Shown here piece by piece: positions 6,246-14,473 of a stretch of DNA of 16,249 nt; position 1 is the first letter of the stretch, and every line of letters begins with the position of its first letter. The notes below the pieces were generated by a model. It was given only the letters and a program-made list of their open reading frames with translations, had not been told where the DNA came from and did no database searches. Source of the DNA: an uncultured euryarchaeote (GTDB lineage: Archaea; Thermoplasmatota; Poseidoniia; Poseidoniales; Poseidoniaceae); contig CALCOP010000108.1 in the NCBI GenBank assembly GCA_937897365.1, positions 1-16,249 of the forward strand. Reading direction: 5' to 3'. A program made the translations under genes and the position numbers.

Positions 6246-7490
6246 ATGGCTCGAAAACACAACTCAGGTGGTCGCTCAGGCGGCTCAAAGCAAGGCAAGG
6301 CAATGAAATATCAAATCCGTGCTGATATCAAAGTAAATGGAACAGTTCAACGAAAGGACATTATTGGCGCAATCATGGGTCAAACCGAAGGCCTTCTTGG
6401 CGATGAACTTGAATTACGTAAATTACAACGCACGGCCCGTATTGGGCATGTTGACGTTGAGATTGAATCCAAAGGTGGCAAGGTACACGGACTTATCCTC
6501 ATTCCAAGCAGTCTTGATAATGTTGAGACTGCAATTATTGCCTCTTCACTTGAAACGATTGACCGAATAGGACCATGCAACGCAAAGATTTCTGTTGTAG
6601 AAATCCAAGATATCCGAGCGACAAAGCGCACAGCTGTCGTCGACCGGGCAAAGGAACTACTACTGAATCTCGTCAACTCTGGCGAAGCAGCATCCAAGAC
6701 AATTATCGAAGAAGTTCGTTCTGTTATGACGACAGGTACTGCGACAAGCTACCACGGACTCACATGCGGCCCGAATATTGAATCCTCCTCATCACTGATT
6801 ATCGTGGAAGGTCGAAACGATGTTCGCAATTTGTTGAATTGTGGCGTGAAGAACGCAATTAGCGCTGATGGTGCTGGAACAATGAAGCAAGAGTTGATTG
6901 ATCTTGCTAACGGCAAAGAAACAGTTATTCTGGCTATTGATGGCGACCGTGGTGGCGAGATGCTCTTCAGTCAATTGATGGAGACAATGAAAGTCGACTT
7001 TGTCGCACAAGCCCCAGTCGGACAAGAATGGGAACTTCTCCCTCAGAAGACTGTTACAAAGTGCCTTTCAATGAAGGTCGAGGCCAAAAAGTTCGCTCAC
7101 ACCCTTGGTAAGAAGCAAGCAGAAGATGACGAAAAAGCAGGCGTCCCTGACAAGAACTGGGCAGATGGCATGGAGGAAGTTTACGAATCTCCTGAAGCTC
7201 CTGCAGAAGTTCAAGAGATGTTTGATCACCTCGACAATCTCGATAAGAATAAAGCCGTTCTTGTTATGGTTGATGGAACAATTTCAGAACCAGTCGGCCC
7301 TTCAACACTCTCCAAAGTTGCGGGAAGTGCAGATGGAGCAATTGCTATAGTTTTCAATGGTCCAGTCAGTGAGCGAACACTCGAAATCGCTTCTGAATCT
7401 GCGATTGAAACCGTAATCGGTACGAAAGCTGGCAAAGGCTATGGTGAGCGAGAAGGCATCAAATCGTGGTTGGCTGAAACTCACCGCTGA
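6246..7490 (+). CDS. dnaG: Archaeal DnaG (TOPRIM primase-like protein)
   Basis: Archaeal DnaG is a TOPRIM protein with primase activity in vitro and, in several archaea, a stable partner of the RNA exosome. From the ATG at 6246 it has 414 aa, the usual size. A basic, Ser/Gly-rich tail of about 19 residues precedes MKYQIRADI (20-28), where many homologues start. The diagnostic block GQTEGLLGDELELRKLQ lies at 45-61. The TOPRIM domain shows the glutamate in LIIVEGRNDV (E188) and the paired aspartates in LAIDGDRGG (D232 and D234). The C-terminal part (KNKAVLVMVDG ... AIVFNGPVSERTLEIAS ... VIGTKAGKG) matches the conserved archaeal DnaG tail. The frame is open upstream to 6159, but the AAGGAG at 6232-6237 supports 6246. 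It faces away from the TerB-like gene and is followed 41 nt later by the proline-rich membrane protein gene. No missing key residue. Confidence 0.94.
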   Translation: MARKHNSGGRSGGSKQGKAMKYQIRADIKVNGTVQRKDIIGAIMGQTEGLLGDELELRKLQRTARIGHVDVEIESKGGKVHGLILIPSSLDNVETAIIASSLETIDRIGPCNAKISVVEIQDIRATKRTAVVDRAKELLLNLVNSGEAASKTIIEEVRSVMTTGTATSYHGLTCGPNIESSSSLIIVEGRNDVRNLLNCGVKNAISADGAGTMKQELIDLANGKETVILAIDGDRGGEMLFSQLMETMKVDFVAQAPVGQEWELLPQKTVTKCLSMKVEAKKFAHTLGKKQAEDDEKAGVPDKNWADGMEEVYESPEAPAEVQEMFDHLDNLDKNKAVLVMVDGTISEPVGPSTLSKVAGSADGAIAIVFNGPVSERTLEIASESAIETVIGTKAGKGYGEREGIKSWLAETHR

Positions 7491-7531
7491 AGACGGCTAC
7501 CTTCATCTATCGCCTCAACTCTCGTCGATGT

Positions 7532-8821
7532 ATGGGCGAGAGTGAAAGCAAAGATTGGCCTGATGATGATGCCGATCTCTTCGGTGCTTCGGATTCTGAG
7601 CAAACGGAACCCCAAAATACAGAAGTCGAAGCACCCGAGGTTCACGAAGAAGAGATTGAACAAGAAACGCCTGATGATTCCGAGAATTTGAACTCTACCG
7701 ATTCCGAAAATTCTCTTACAGTATCGAAAAATGTAGATTGGAAACTCCCCATACGTGCAGCACCTCTCCTCCATCAATTCCACAACGAGACAGTTACAGA
7801 ATATCCACTCCAACAGACTGTTGACGGGCGAAAGGCTACGTCTCTGGTTGTTGATGAAGACCTTATTCGTATCATTGAATCTCGCCTCGATGATGATGGA
7901 CAGCGACGATTAAAAGTTTCACTTTCTATGAAAAGAGAAATTACTGGATTCAAACATCAACACAATGAATTGATGCATAAACATCAGTTTCTGTGGCTCG
8001 GCTCTGGACTTTTAGGAACTCTTTTCCTCCTCTCTTCCCTGGCAGTCTTCAATTTCATCGGATTTCTCTTAGTGGCTGCAGGGGCGTGGAATTGGTCTGT
8101 CATGCATCTTGAAACCCATCACCTTGAATTCACAAATTCGGGAGGTACACTCTCACACACCTTACGTGGTTACGGCACCAACCGCCCTTTCTTTAGAGCA
8201 AGCATGGCTTTACTTGGCTCGGAAATGGCAGGTCTCCTTCGAAACGGTACTTTGGAAACCGAAACGCTTGAGCAACTTCACGCTGCTCTTGCCGCGCCCC
8301 CTCCACAACCGACACCCCCTCCTCAAATCGAACAACCTCCAGCGCCGCTCCTCATCCCTGCCACAACGGAAGAAGCTCCCGTCGAACCTGCACAAATTCC
8401 TGCTCCTCCTCAATCGATTCCCCCAGACCCAGAACCGATGCCAGGGCCGCCAACTGCTAAGGTACAAACTCTACCAGAACCCCTTTCTCCTCTACCTCCG
8501 GCAGCACCCACAGTACCGGCACCACCGCTTCCCCCGCCAGCTCCGGCTCCGGCAGCACCCGCAGTACCCGCAGTACCCGCAACCCCTCTCCCGCCGCCAC
8601 CAGTACCGGTGCCCGCCGCTCCACTGCCACCAATCGCTCCACTGCCACCGTTGAATGGTCCTGGCTCAATGCCCCTCCCCCCTCCTCTCGGAATACCTGA
8701 TGGGCCTATCCCTCTTGATGCCCCTCTTCCGAATGCACCGGAAATTGCTGTGAAAGGATCTCCAGTGGAAGAAACACTGACCGAAGAAGAGCAGAGTGAT
8801 TTGCTCAATGAACTGTCCTGA
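7532..8821 (+). CDS. Membrane protein with acidic N-terminus and long proline-rich tail, unknown function
   Basis: A 429-aa protein I cannot place in a named family. Residues 1-65 are strongly acidic and low-complexity. A small folded region (66-140) contains a DED-LIRIIESRL helix and a basic KREITGFKHQHNELMHKHQ helix. Residues 152-190 form a hydrophobic hairpin, probably two membrane helices. A short domain follows (193-250), with EFTNSGGTLSHTLRGYGTNRPFF. Residues 255-400 are dominated by Pro, Ala, Leu and Val (PAPPLPPPAP-type runs), and the last 20 are acidic. A hairpin would leave both ends on the same side of the membrane, probably the cytoplasm. Polyproline tails of this sort usually serve as extended spacers or as docking sites. 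It follows dnaG by 41 nt and may be co-transcribed. Its TGA touches the stop of the 901-aa gene on the other strand. Confidence 0.75.
   Translation: MGESESKDWPDDDADLFGASDSEQTEPQNTEVEAPEVHEEEIEQETPDDSENLNSTDSENSLTVSKNVDWKLPIRAAPLLHQFHNETVTEYPLQQTVDGRKATSLVVDEDLIRIIESRLDDDGQRRLKVSLSMKREITGFKHQHNELMHKHQFLWLGSGLLGTLFLLSSLAVFNFIGFLLVAAGAWNWSVMHLETHHLEFTNSGGTLSHTLRGYGTNRPFFRASMALLGSEMAGLLRNGTLETETLEQLHAALAAPPPQPTPPPQIEQPPAPLLIPATTEEAPVEPAQIPAPPQSIPPDPEPMPGPPTAKVQTLPEPLSPLPPAAPTVPAPPLPPPAPAPAAPAVPAVPATPLPPPPVPVPAAPLPPIAPLPPLNGPGSMPLPPPLGIPDGPIPLDAPLPNAPEIAVKGSPVEETLTEEEQSDLLNELS
8498..8653 (+). repeat. Short tandem DNA repeats inside the proline-rich tail
   Basis: Several nearly exact repeats are visible. 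The nonamer GCAGYACCC occurs three times head to tail at 8552-8578 (first copy with C, next two with T). A 24-nt segment at 8498-8521 recurs with few changes 51 nt later at 8549-8572. An 18-nt unit starting GCTCCACTGCCACC is tandem at 8618-8635 and 8636-8653, encoding APLPPI then APLPPL. The pattern suggests the tail grew by slippage or short duplication, so its length may vary between strains. Confidence 0.75.
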
Positions 8822-11527
8822 TTACGCAATAATTCCGCCTGCAGAGGGCAAGTTCATTAGAGCAATGAGTTGCTTAACTTCATGTTCAAGCTGCTCAGTA
8901 TCACTTGAATCAGGAAGTTCGTATTCATCACTTTCCAGTGGGAGGGGATGACCCGGTCCGGGGATTCGATGCAGTGCTTTACCGAGAGCCAATGCATCTT
9001 CAAGGAAATTATCGGAAGAACCTGAATGACGATTTTCAAGACGTGCTCGCATCCATCGTTTCATTGGTTTTGTATTGCCGCCAATCTTCGCTAATAATTC
9101 TGAATTTGAGAGATCTGATGCCTTCTTCTGAGGGAGCAGACGTAACGCTATTCGTAACATTCGGTCAATTCGAGTATCACGTGGCGTAATTCCAACATGC
9201 TTTGCTAATTGACGTCGAACATTTGGTAACGCATCTGCGCCATTCATCGTTACGTCATCAATCAAATCATTGAGGTCGATTGATTCAAGAAATTGAATTA
9301 TGTTGGTATAGACGATCGGGTTTGAATCATTTTCGGCAGCCTCGTTTTCTTTTGGGATTCTCTCAGGAGGGGAGGATTCAATCTTTACAACTTCCTGCTT
9401 TGCATCGAAAGGTTCAATTTTTGCCTCCGGAGGAACTACAGGGATTTCATTGACTGGTTCATGAGTAACAATATCCGCTTCCGCCGTGATACTCTCAGGT
9501 TCCATTGCTTCAAGAATCGCTTCATGGGCGTCATCCAGAGCATCTTTTGGAATCATCGTGTGGCGTTCATAACTTTCTGGGACAGGAACGAGTGTTTGAC
9601 GAATTTTAGCAGGATGCCACGCTTCAAAAGTAAAAGAATCGTCTTCACTTCTTTGTGTCGCAAGGTGTTTGACAAGAAGGGGTATTTTCTCTGCAAGTGG
9701 TCCGAGTTGGGTTGGGTCCTTCAACTGCTCTTGGACCTCGAGTGCTAATTCGACGTCTCTTTGCCACGGTAATGGACTCAACCTTCGAACAAGTTGGGCA
9801 TAAGCAACGACATGCGGGCGAAAGGCATTGATTTTTTTTGCAGTTGTAACAACGTCAACTTCCACTTCGTGTAACAGATGCTGAACATTCCAACCCATTG
9901 ATTCAAGGTTGGCCAACTCTTGACGGGTACGAGTTTTTAGGCGGGCATGAATGTCGCCAGCAACAATTGAATTTCCATCTGTTGAGGCAGATAATGACGC
10001 GCCAAATCTTCGCAGGAGACCGATTTCATCTTCATATTCTTGAAGGCTAAAACGCGCAGTTGGCATTGATTCATCCGCTTTACCTTGAGCAACTAAATCA
10101 CTCCAGTCTTGGTCCAACATCAGGCGATGCCTTGCGCCTCGTCTGGCCAGCGTTTCTATCAATTCACGTGTGTTTTCCAACACATCTGCATCGACATCCA
10201 ACTCTTTCAAAACTCCAATTCTCGCAGTAACTTCCTGTTCTCCCTCAAACGAGGTATCGATGTTGAGCAAATCTTCAATACATTTGTGGCGCAATTCAAA
10301 TCGATGTTCATTCTTTTTCAGTTGATGCAGGGCACTTCTCGGGTCTCGTAGGATCTCTTCACTCCAATCACTCATGACAAGCCCTCTACTTTCATGCCGT
10401 TCAATGATCATCATTGCTTCTAATTCGTATTGCTTCCATTGCTGGTCAAGATGGTCGACATGGTCGATAAATTGCTCAGTATTTTCGAGTACTCCTGCAT
10501 ATTGAGAGCCCGCACTTGCGGCATCTTCCCATAACGCAGTGATTTGATTCCAACGCTCAAGCGCATTCATGTGCATTTGAATTGAAGCTTCAATTTCAGG
10601 AAGATTCGTTTCCCATTCAAGTAATTCAATCGGGCGAATGCTCTCCTCATGTGGGAACTGAATCCCTTTGTCTCTCCAGCGATTTATCAAATCATTGACA
10701 TTCGCTAGTCGTTGGTGCAAATTATCTGCAATTGCGTCCATCTGCAATCGAAATTTCCTCAATTCAGCATGCGATGTTTGTTGGATTAACTGTTTTCGCC
10801 TGTCCTCGTGGTGGGCAGCGAGATCAGGGTCAAACAGAGCAATTTGCTCTACAATAAGCAAACGTAATTCTTCATGCAAATCATGTAAATCATGGAGTTG
10901 AGCAATCCAATCAAGACCTTCTATGATTGGCATTTGTTCAAGCCCGTCCACATCAAAGCCTGCTTCAACCAACATCGCCCCAGCGTTAGAAATAGCCGTG
11001 CGCTGTCGCCTTTCATCGCTTTCAATTACGGCGAGTGCTTCGTCTATCTCTGCTGCTGCTTCAGGATTTGAGAGAAGCGGTGAAAGAATCAATGTTGAAG
11101 GTAGAGACGATATGTCAAGGGCATCGAATCGAGCCATGATTGACGCGTACACCTCCTCTTTACTCGCTTCTTGCCAGTCATGAAGGGCGTCATGTAAAAT
11201 CAATTCCCAAGGTCGCCATTCTTTTGCCCAAGAGCGATACTCGTCGAGTATTCGCTCAGCGTTCATCGGGTCGCGTAACTCTTCTTCCCACAGTTCACTC
11301 TGCTCTACAGCGCGTTGTGAAGCGGCATCACCGAGATAGCCTGTCCGTTCGAGAAGGTCTTGAGCTAATTCTACAGCAAAGTCGACATAGACCCATCTCT
11401 CGGTTTCTAATTCTTTATCTTCAGCAAGAAAGTCCTCGATTGAGGCTATGTTCCAGCCTTCATGCTCCAAGTCCATCAAACGTTCATGATACCAAGGGCG
11501 ATTTTCATCGTCTTTGTCATCATCCAT
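8822..11527 (-). CDS. Large helical protein with degenerate internal repeats, unknown function
   Basis: A 901-aa acidic, almost entirely alpha-helical soluble protein with no signal peptide or membrane segment. The ATG at 11527 is preferred over a TTG at 11548. A loose repeat is visible: LEHEGWNIASIEDFLAED (20-37), LVEAGFDVDGLEQM (186-199), INRWRDKGIQFPHEESI (281-297), VLKELDVDADVLEN (439-452) and LANLESMGWNVQHLLHEVE (538-556). The shared pattern is a helix, a G-[WFIY]-[ND]-like turn, then a second helix. A second repeated segment, W-EEELRDP-A (near 80-90) and W-SEEILRDPRSAL (near 388-401), fits the same periodic unit. A Pro/Glu-rich linker (about 650-735) separates this part from a compact C-terminal domain (738-850) with basic helices (MLRIALRLLPQKK, MKRWMRARLENRH). 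It could be a cytoskeletal or chromosome-associated scaffold, but no ATPase or catalytic motif is seen. It shares a zero-gap convergent end with the proline-rich gene. Confidence 0.8.
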   Translation of the reverse strand: MDDDKDDENRPWYHERLMDLEHEGWNIASIEDFLAEDKELETERWVYVDFAVELAQDLLERTGYLGDAASQRAVEQSELWEEELRDPMNAERILDEYRSWAKEWRPWELILHDALHDWQEASKEEVYASIMARFDALDISSLPSTLILSPLLSNPEAAAEIDEALAVIESDERRQRTAISNAGAMLVEAGFDVDGLEQMPIIEGLDWIAQLHDLHDLHEELRLLIVEQIALFDPDLAAHHEDRRKQLIQQTSHAELRKFRLQMDAIADNLHQRLANVNDLINRWRDKGIQFPHEESIRPIELLEWETNLPEIEASIQMHMNALERWNQITALWEDAASAGSQYAGVLENTEQFIDHVDHLDQQWKQYELEAMMIIERHESRGLVMSDWSEEILRDPRSALHQLKKNEHRFELRHKCIEDLLNIDTSFEGEQEVTARIGVLKELDVDADVLENTRELIETLARRGARHRLMLDQDWSDLVAQGKADESMPTARFSLQEYEDEIGLLRRFGASLSASTDGNSIVAGDIHARLKTRTRQELANLESMGWNVQHLLHEVEVDVVTTAKKINAFRPHVVAYAQLVRRLSPLPWQRDVELALEVQEQLKDPTQLGPLAEKIPLLVKHLATQRSEDDSFTFEAWHPAKIRQTLVPVPESYERHTMIPKDALDDAHEAILEAMEPESITAEADIVTHEPVNEIPVVPPEAKIEPFDAKQEVVKIESSPPERIPKENEAAENDSNPIVYTNIIQFLESIDLNDLIDDVTMNGADALPNVRRQLAKHVGITPRDTRIDRMLRIALRLLPQKKASDLSNSELLAKIGGNTKPMKRWMRARLENRHSGSSDNFLEDALALGKALHRIPGPGHPLPLESDEYELPDSSDTEQLEHEVKQLIALMNLPSAGGIIA

Positions 11528-11722
11528 TCTTCGACCCCAACCACTCAAGAACTCCGAGAGCCTTTCAATGTGAGCAAAGAAAGTACATATTTGGTATGTT
11601 TTTCCAACCCCTTTTCATATGTCGGTCGGGAAAAGCGCACATGTTCCGGAAAAATGAGAGGGGTAGTGAAAACACCCTTCACAACACCAATTCCTCCGCA
11701 GACCATAAAGGGGCAAAGTTCG

Positions 11723-11727
11723 GGTGA
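11723..11727 (+). promoter_or_regulatory. Ribosome binding site of the TPR gene
   Basis: GGTGA, the classic archaeal Shine-Dalgarno core, ends 6 nt before the ATG at 11734 and supports that start. A TATA-like CATAAAG at 11704-11710 is 27 nt before the ATG, which would leave no leader to carry this site, so the true promoter probably lies further up. The 206-bp divergent gap 11528-11733 contains AT-rich stretches near 11585-11592 and 11612-11621 that could serve the two directions. Confidence 0.5.
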
Positions 11728-11733
11728 GACTCA

Positions 11734-14034
11734 ATGGACCCCGTAACTGCCGTATTTGGACTCGCTTGTATTGGTGCTGGCGGAGGCGCTGGATTTTGGC
11801 TAAGAAAAGCCGATGCGCGACTTCAATCCTTATCTGAAACCGCTGTAGTGCTGCAAGAAGGGCAAGCCGCACATTTCTCACATTTGAATTCGGAGGTGAA
11901 TGCCCTTCAACATCAGCTGTCGCAAATGTCAGGCATGGTTGACGCTCTTCGCGCAACACACCCCGAAATCGATGGCGCCCTCCTTGTTCATTCAGTCATT
12001 CTTCAATATGAGACTGGAGGGGGCGAGAACGAAGCAACATCTCATATCGAAGCCTTAGAAGCCCTTGAAACTCTTATCGCACCTCTTTCAACCGAATCTA
12101 AAATCGGAGTAGAATCCTTGTTATCATCCTCAACGGAAAGTCTGCTCACCCGTCTCTTGGATGTCTTCCAATCCCGAGAAATACATGCAGAATCTTTAGG
12201 GTTGAATCCAGTTGCAGCACATAGGCTTGGCCATGCTTGCTTATCACTTCGCCGATACGACTGGGCAGAATCATGTTTTGGTATCGCTTACCGCTCTTCT
12301 CCAGGCAATCAGAATCTCCTTGAGGCACTCGAACACATTGCCTTGTTACGTGGCGACGAAGAACTTCGCAGGCACTGGCTTGAAGCACGTATGACAGTCA
12401 GCCCTGACCAACCCGAACTCTTGCGCGCTCACGCTCATTTACTTGCCAAACTTGGTGACGCCGAAGCGGAACGGGATGTTCGACGCCTTGAGGCATTAGG
12501 CGTAGATACTGCCGCAGACCGTTCTCTTTTATCCGGCCTTCGTGCTCGGGCAGGCTCACGTTCTGAGGCTCTTGAGGCCATCGAGAAGGCTCTTGCAGAT
12601 GACCCAGGGCGCTCTGATGACTGGTGTAGTTACGGTCAATTGCTGTATGACGACGGTGAACACGGAAAAGCTCAACAGGCAGTCGAGCGATGTCTTGAAC
12701 TCGATCGCCAAAACGGTGAAGCATGGGGCCTGCTTGCGAAATTACTCGCCCCTATGGCAAACCGATTGGATGAGGCACTCAAAGCTGCCATACACGCCGT
12801 AGCCCTTGATGCGGGTGGAACTGAATTGATTTTCTTAAAGTCTGACTTGTTACTCGCAAGTGGAAAACCAGCCGAGTCACAAGAGTCTCTCGACAGGGCT
12901 TTGCTGGCAAGCCCTGACAATGCAGAATTGCGCGCACGAATGGCCAGTCGAAAATTGTTAAACGGGTTGATTTCTGAGGCACAAAAACTGCTTGATGAAA
13001 CTCCTTTGGGCATCGATCATGCGTTACTCCACGTCATCGAGGGTCGCTTGCATTTAGCCCGTGCAGACCTTGGCCGTGATGGGACAGGTGAAACCGATGC
13101 AATCTTACTTGCAGAAGCCGTCACCGCGTTCAACGATGGACTCCGCTTAGACCGTGAATCTGGTGTGGCTTGGCTTGGCCTTGCCCGAACGAAGCGTCTT
13201 CTCGGAGATTTGCCGGGCGCAGAGGAGGACATTGCTCGAGCACTCCGACTGTTGCCGGATGAAGACCCATCTGCTGCATCGGAAGCAGCCCTTCTTGCAC
13301 TCGATCTTGACGATATCTCAGCAGCTACGAAGCACATCGATGCAGCGGCAATCTACGGAGATTCTGCTACTGTGAGTTACGTACGTGGCAATATTGCAGC
13401 ACGTACTGGCGTCCTTGACAAAGCCTTGATGCACTTCGATGAAGCACTTGCTTCAGACCCCACCCATATCCGTGCACGATTGAACCGTTGCAGTATTCTG
13501 AAGGCCATGGGAGAGGGTAGAAAAGTTCTCGATGATGCAGAGATTCTCCTCGACCTTGCCCCCTCTCTTCTTCTTGCCCGCCTGCGCCGAGCTGAAGGTT
13601 TCATGATTTTGAGCGAATGGGAAAATGCGAGAGACGACTTGAAGATGGTTCTTGAAACCGCACCCCACCACTACCACGCCCTTACCCAACTTGGCTCATG
13701 TTATCTCTCACTCGAGCGACCTGAAAGAGCGGAAGGTCCGCTGAACGAAGCGATTCGGTTGAACCAAGACCACGCACCAGCATGGCATCAACGCGGCCTG
13801 CTTTACCTTGAATTGAAAGAACCGGATGCCGCATTTGATGACTTCCAAGCAGCAGTTCGTTGTGATGCGAATCACCTTGATGCGCGCCTCCATATTGCTG
13901 CATCTCTTCATCATCAAGAGCGTCATGAGGAAGCCGCAGCTGCATGGCGAGCAGTACTGGCGATCGACCCCGACCACACCGTCGCTCGTACGCGTCTCGG
14001 CGATTGCGAAACACTTCTGCTTTCATCGAGTTAA
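11734..14034 (+). CDS. Membrane-tethered TPR repeat protein
   Basis: A 766-aa protein. Residues 5-23 (TAVFGLACIGAGGGAGFWL) form a Gly-rich membrane anchor followed by a basic flank. Residues 26-75 are a probable coiled coil with heptad-like Leu/Val spacing. From about 145 to the end the protein is a long array of tetratricopeptide-type helical pairs. I estimate 15-17, the clearest near AWGLLAKLLAP-DEALKAAIHAVALD, AWLGLARTKRLLGDLPGAEEDIARAL, VRGNIAARTGVLDKALMHFDEALASDP, ALTQLGSCYLSLERPERAEGPLNEAI and AWHQRGLLYLELKEPDAAFDDFQAAV. TPR arrays are protein-binding scaffolds; no enzyme domain is visible. The anchor places it at the membrane, with the array probably facing the cytoplasm (inference). 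It is followed almost without gap by the first of two small membrane protein genes, suggesting co-transcription. Confidence 0.88.
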   Translation: MDPVTAVFGLACIGAGGGAGFWLRKADARLQSLSETAVVLQEGQAAHFSHLNSEVNALQHQLSQMSGMVDALRATHPEIDGALLVHSVILQYETGGGENEATSHIEALEALETLIAPLSTESKIGVESLLSSSTESLLTRLLDVFQSREIHAESLGLNPVAAHRLGHACLSLRRYDWAESCFGIAYRSSPGNQNLLEALEHIALLRGDEELRRHWLEARMTVSPDQPELLRAHAHLLAKLGDAEAERDVRRLEALGVDTAADRSLLSGLRARAGSRSEALEAIEKALADDPGRSDDWCSYGQLLYDDGEHGKAQQAVERCLELDRQNGEAWGLLAKLLAPMANRLDEALKAAIHAVALDAGGTELIFLKSDLLLASGKPAESQESLDRALLASPDNAELRARMASRKLLNGLISEAQKLLDETPLGIDHALLHVIEGRLHLARADLGRDGTGETDAILLAEAVTAFNDGLRLDRESGVAWLGLARTKRLLGDLPGAEEDIARALRLLPDEDPSAASEAALLALDLDDISAATKHIDAAAIYGDSATVSYVRGNIAARTGVLDKALMHFDEALASDPTHIRARLNRCSILKAMGEGRKVLDDAEILLDLAPSLLLARLRRAEGFMILSEWENARDDLKMVLETAPHHYHALTQLGSCYLSLERPERAEGPLNEAIRLNQDHAPAWHQRGLLYLELKEPDAAFDDFQAAVRCDANHLDARLHIAASLHHQERHEEAAAAWRAVLAIDPDHTVARTRLGDCETLLLSSS

Positions 14035-14061
14035 GCCATGATTAAAGAGCGAGATGAGACA

Positions 14062-14424
14062 ATGCAAAGTACTCCCCCACCCCGACAAATCATTCAAGGC
14101 GGTGTATGGGATAATGTTCCTCAGCAATCCGCCTTTCCGCAACAAGGCCTGCAAGTCGGACACTACCCTTCAACAAATGCAACTACCGCTTTGGTTTTGT
14201 CAATCGTCGGGTTAGCTGCTGGCTTTGCTTGTTTCCCACTCTGCGGGCTCCTCGCAATTCCTGGTGTTGTCATGGGGAACAGCGCAGCCAATCTTGCCGG
14301 AAGTATGCCAGGACATCCCGACACGGGGACTGCTAAGGCTGCCCAAGTCGTTGGTTGGATTACGCTTGGGTTAATGCTTATTTTCGTTGCCTTCATAGCA
14401 ATTTTAATATTTGCAGATTTATAA
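14062..14424 (+). CDS. Small DUF4190-like membrane protein, first of a tandem pair
   Basis: A 120-aa protein with a Pro/Gln-rich cytoplasmic-type N-terminus (1-35), a hydrophobic segment at about 42-72 containing ATTALVLSIVGL and a CFPLCG turn, a hydrophilic loop GHPDTGTAKAAQVV (84-97), and a last membrane helix at 98-118. The pattern xTALVLxIxGL...C...PG...G..A is that of DUF4190-type small membrane proteins. An ATG at 14038, 3 nt after the TPR stop, would add eight residues; the ATG at 14062 is preferred because it aligns the N-terminus with the paralogue at 14474, which also begins MQ and reaches QxxIQGGVW. It is probably in one transcript with the TPR gene. Function unknown; family resemblance is by pattern only. 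Confidence 0.75.
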   Translation: MQSTPPPRQIIQGGVWDNVPQQSAFPQQGLQVGHYPSTNATTALVLSIVGLAAGFACFPLCGLLAIPGVVMGNSAANLAGSMPGHPDTGTAKAAQVVGWITLGLMLIFVAFIAILIFADL

Positions 14425-14443
14425 AATCTGTAACTATGAAATG

Positions 14444-14454
14444 TTTATGTAAAT
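14444..14454 (+). promoter_or_regulatory. TATA-like element for the second DUF4190-like gene
   Basis: TTTATGTAAAT lies in the 49-nt gap between the two paralogues, centred about 25 nt before the ATG at 14474. The gap is much more AT-rich than its surroundings and has no Shine-Dalgarno, so a leaderless transcript starting at or very near the ATG is likely. This would give the second copy its own expression control. Confidence 0.55.
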
Positions 14455-14473
14455 AATCAACTCACCCGTTATC

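Noticed and set aside
7532..7730. Signal peptide or secreted repeat protein reading for the proline-rich gene
   Set aside because: The N-terminus is strongly acidic with no hydrophobic core; the only hydrophobic region is the internal hairpin at residues 152-190.
8498..8653. CRISPR-like array
   Set aside because: The repeats are 9-18 nt, directly tandem without spacers, and lie in frame within a coding region.
8410..8829. Gly/Ala-rich open frame on the minus strand opposite the proline-rich tail
   Set aside because: It is the antisense image of CCN-rich proline codons; the low-complexity Gly composition follows directly from that, and it overlaps a better supported gene entirely.
11528..11548. 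TTG start for the 901-aa protein
   Set aside because: An ATG 21 nt further in is available and there is no ribosome site favouring the TTG.
11140..11727. 195-aa open frame on the plus strand across the 5' end of the 901-aa gene
   Set aside because: The translation is Arg/Ser/His-rich without hydrophobic periodicity and lies mostly antisense to a strongly protein-like helical gene.
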